Source: Clostridiales bacterium UBA1246 (GTDB taxonomy: Bacteria > Bacillota > Clostridia > Oscillospirales > Oscillospiraceae). Taken from it: a stretch of DNA of 8,119 bases. Each line of letters begins with the position of its first letter. The stretch's first letter is position 1. The notes under the pieces are model-generated. The model had not been told where the DNA came from. It did not search any database and saw only the letters and a list, made by a program, of their open reading frames with translations. Of this stretch, positions 6,767-8,119 are shown piece by piece. The position numbers and the translations under genes were made by a program. The stretch lies in NCBI GenBank assembly GCA_002308315.1, contig DBWE01000105.1:1-8119 (forward strand), in the 5' to 3' direction.

Positions 6767-7629
6767 ACGGCGTGTCCGATTGTGCCAAATACAATACTCT
6801 GATCAGCGCTGCAGCGGACGGCGAGCTCGGCATAGACGAAAAAGTGCAGCTTGAAGAGCATCTTCGCAGCTGCGTGCAGTGCCGTTCCTACCTCGAAATG
6901 ATGCGGAAAATGAGCGCGGCCCTGCGGGACTCCGCCGAGGAGCCGCCGGAGAAGCTCAGCGAGTGGATCATGGCGGACGTGAAGCTGCATAATACCCGCC
7001 GCATATTCGGAGCCTACGGGCGCTATACCGCCCTGGCCGCCGTGCTGTGCCTGGTCATTCTCGGCGCCGCTGCGCTGAGACCGCGGCTCGCCGCCGGGAA
7101 AAACGCGATGAAGTCGGCCTCGCCCGACGCCGCGCCGATGAGCGTCTCCGCGGAAAAGTCCGCGGTCGGCGACACGGGGAGCGCCTACGGCTATGCGGAT
7201 GAGGAGACGTACGATGACCTCGCCGACGGCGCGGACGGACCCATGCAGGCGGTGAACGAAGCCGCGGATCCGGAAGCGGTATATGCATATGCGGCGGACA
7301 CGGCGGAAAACGCCGAAGAGGACTATGAGGCCGACGGGCAGCCCGCACAGGCGGGACCCGGCGACGCGCTTTCCGAATTCGATACCTCGAGGGGCTATAA
7401 AAAATATGCGGCGGCGGACTATGACGAAAAGTTTTTCGAAGTAGCCGTGATATACGGAGAAGCCCCGGAAGAACTCGCGGACTGCGAGATACTGCTGAGC
7501 GAGGGAGAGCAGACGGACTACCGCGTGCCGAAGGAGCTCATGCAGAGCCTCGGCAGCGAGGGAGCGTTCTCGGAAATATACTTCGACGACCTTCTCGGCG
7601 AATACGGGCTTGTAATAGTACTCAACTGA
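6763..7629 (+). CDS. Membrane-anchored zinc-finger (ZAS) anti-sigma factor with unrecognised extracytoplasmic domain (288 aa)
   Basis: This is the likely antagonist of the adjacent sigma factor. The N-terminal cytoplasmic part carries the zinc anti-sigma motif H33-x3-C37-x2-C40, preceded by Cys7 as a probable fourth ligand; the helix ADGELGIDEKVQLEEHL is typical of the fold. One transmembrane helix runs from about 88 to 105 (YTALAAVLCLVILGAAAL), predicting N-in, C-out. A long outer linker (about 113-205) is rich in Ala, Asp, Glu, Gly and Tyr, and a compact C-terminal domain (about 215-288) with one cysteine (C241) follows. I do not recognise that domain; it may be the signal sensor. The start chosen is GTG 6763, overlapping the sigma stop as GTGA, with GAGGA 7 bases upstream. 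A GTG at 6772 with GGGGGGTG upstream is almost as good and would shorten the protein by three residues. A C_GCAxxG_C_C gene follows after 15 bases. Confidence 0.87.
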   Translation: MNGVSDCAKYNTLISAAADGELGIDEKVQLEEHLRSCVQCRSYLEMMRKMSAALRDSAEEPPEKLSEWIMADVKLHNTRRIFGAYGRYTALAAVLCLVILGAAALRPRLAAGKNAMKSASPDAAPMSVSAEKSAVGDTGSAYGYADEETYDDLADGADGPMQAVNEAADPEAVYAYAADTAENAEEDYEADGQPAQAGPGDALSEFDTSRGYKKYAAADYDEKFFEVAVIYGEAPEELADCEILLSEGEQTDYRVPKELMQSLGSEGAFSEIYFDDLLGEYGLVIVLN

Positions 7630-7645
7630 TAAGGAGCTGTTATCA
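7627..7645 (+). repeat. Small hairpin presenting the ribosome binding site of the last gene
   Basis: TGATAA-GGAGCTG-TTATCA is a perfect 6-base-arm inverted repeat. It starts at the anti-sigma stop codon, carries the GGAG of the Shine-Dalgarno in its loop and ends on the A of the next ATG. The stem is AT-rich and so probably weak. It might tune translation after termination on the anti-sigma gene, or be coincidental. Confidence 0.35.
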
Positions 7646-8085
7646 TGGAAAAAATGACGAAGGAATACGCGAAGGAAAGACTGTTCGGGCAAAATCTCGA
7701 CTGCGCGCAGACCGTGTTCGCGCACTTCGCCGAGGAGCTCGACCTCGACGAGGAGACCGCCCTGAAAACGGCCTCCGGCTTCGGCGGAGGAATGCACCAC
7801 GGCGGAGCCTGCGGCTGCGTTACCGGCGGACTCATGGCACTCGGGCTGAAATACGGCTTTGCCGACGGCAACGACGAGATCGGCAAAAGCATAATGAACG
7901 AAAAGGCGCAGAAATATATGGCTTTGTTCCGCGAACGCTGCGGCGCGCTGAACTGCCGCGAGCTGCTCGGAGTTGACGTGGGCACCGACGAGGGCAAAAT
8001 GAAGGCCGGAGAGGTCATACCCCTGCGCTGCCCCGGCTTCGTGGAGGCCGCCTGCGATATACTCGACGAAATGCTGTCGGATTGA
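7645..8085 (+). CDS. C_GCAxxG_C_C family redox-type protein (146 aa)
   Basis: This is a small cytoplasmic cysteine-rich protein of the C_GCAxxG_C_C family, described as redox-active and often found near oxidoreductases or ABC-type genes; the biochemical role is not established. The pattern is complete: Cys20 in NLDCAQTVF (17-25), the glycine-rich FGGGMHHGG (46-54), then A55, C56 and GCVTGGLMALGL (57-68), which fits GCAxxG with Val for Ala and carries an extra Cys56. Then come C99 and C104 in CGALNCRELLG (99-109) and C129 in RCPGFVEAA (128-136). C137 adds a seventh cysteine. No signal peptide or membrane segment is seen. The start at ATG 7645 has AAGGAG at 7631-7636 with an 8-base gap. The 15-base distance from the anti-sigma gene suggests membership of the same operon, so it may serve or report on the same stress. 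Confidence 0.9.
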   Translation: MEKMTKEYAKERLFGQNLDCAQTVFAHFAEELDLDEETALKTASGFGGGMHHGGACGCVTGGLMALGLKYGFADGNDEIGKSIMNEKAQKYMALFRERCGALNCRELLGVDVGTDEGKMKAGEVIPLRCPGFVEAACDILDEMLSD

Positions 8086-8119
8086 AAACCGCGGCGATAA
8101 AGGCATAGAATCAGCCGCC

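Noticed and set aside
6619..8106. A 495-codon open frame on the minus strand across the anti-sigma and C_GCAxxG_C_C genes
   Set aside because: It is antisense to two genes with clear family motifs and good ribosome binding sites, has a low-complexity Arg/Ala/Val/His-rich translation, and is explained by high GC removing stop codons.
8091..8118. GCGGC...GCCGC inverted repeat after the last gene as a terminator
   Set aside because: Loop of 18 bases, stem of 5, no U-run visible, and the window ends here.

Overview
The window reads as chromosome of a fairly GC-rich member of the Bacillota, most likely a Clostridia lineage. The grounds are a perfect CIRCE operator before groESL, GGAGG-type ribosome binding sites, sigma-A-like promoters, frequent ATA isoleucine codons despite high GC, and gene families typical of clostridial gut or anaerobe genomes (ECF sigma factor with zinc-finger anti-sigma factor, C_GCAxxG_C_C protein). 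The lineage is inferred from style only; no rRNA or lineage marker is present. The window is fully coding apart from two control regions of about 150 and 170 bases. No tRNA, rRNA, insertion sequence, CRISPR array or prophage gene was seen.

Minus strand, read right to left: prmA (3630-2692), an RlmL-type THUMP methyltransferase (2675-1530) and a diacylglycerol-kinase-family lipid kinase (1533-598) form one tight operon. About 150 bases downstream on the same strand lies the groES-groEL operon with its own promoter and CIRCE; groES is complete and only the first 30 codons of groEL are inside the window.

Plus strand, left to right: trmB (3798-4433), xth/exoA (4430-5185), dusB (5179-6147), an ECF sigma factor (6152-6766), its membrane anti-sigma factor (6763-7629) and a C_GCAxxG_C_C redox-type protein (7645-8085). 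Every junction is an overlap or a gap of 15 bases or less, so the six genes look like a single transcript from the strong promoter at 3727-3755. The last 34 bases (8086-8119) hold nothing I can assign.

The two main operons are divergent around 3631-3797 and share a theme. PrmA (ribosomal protein L11), the RlmL-like enzyme (23S rRNA), TrmB (tRNA m7G46) and DusB (tRNA dihydrouridine) all modify the translation apparatus, with a DNA-repair AP endonuclease and a lipid kinase alongside. Most genes are ordinary. The parts most worth a second look are (a) the ECF sigma/anti-sigma pair joined to this housekeeping operon, with a Cys/His pattern resembling redox-sensing anti-sigma factors and a cysteine-rich partner downstream, (b) an unrecognised extracytoplasmic domain on the anti-sigma factor, and (c) two uncatalogued dyads at the groESL and prmA/trmB promoters. 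I see no convincing wholly new system.
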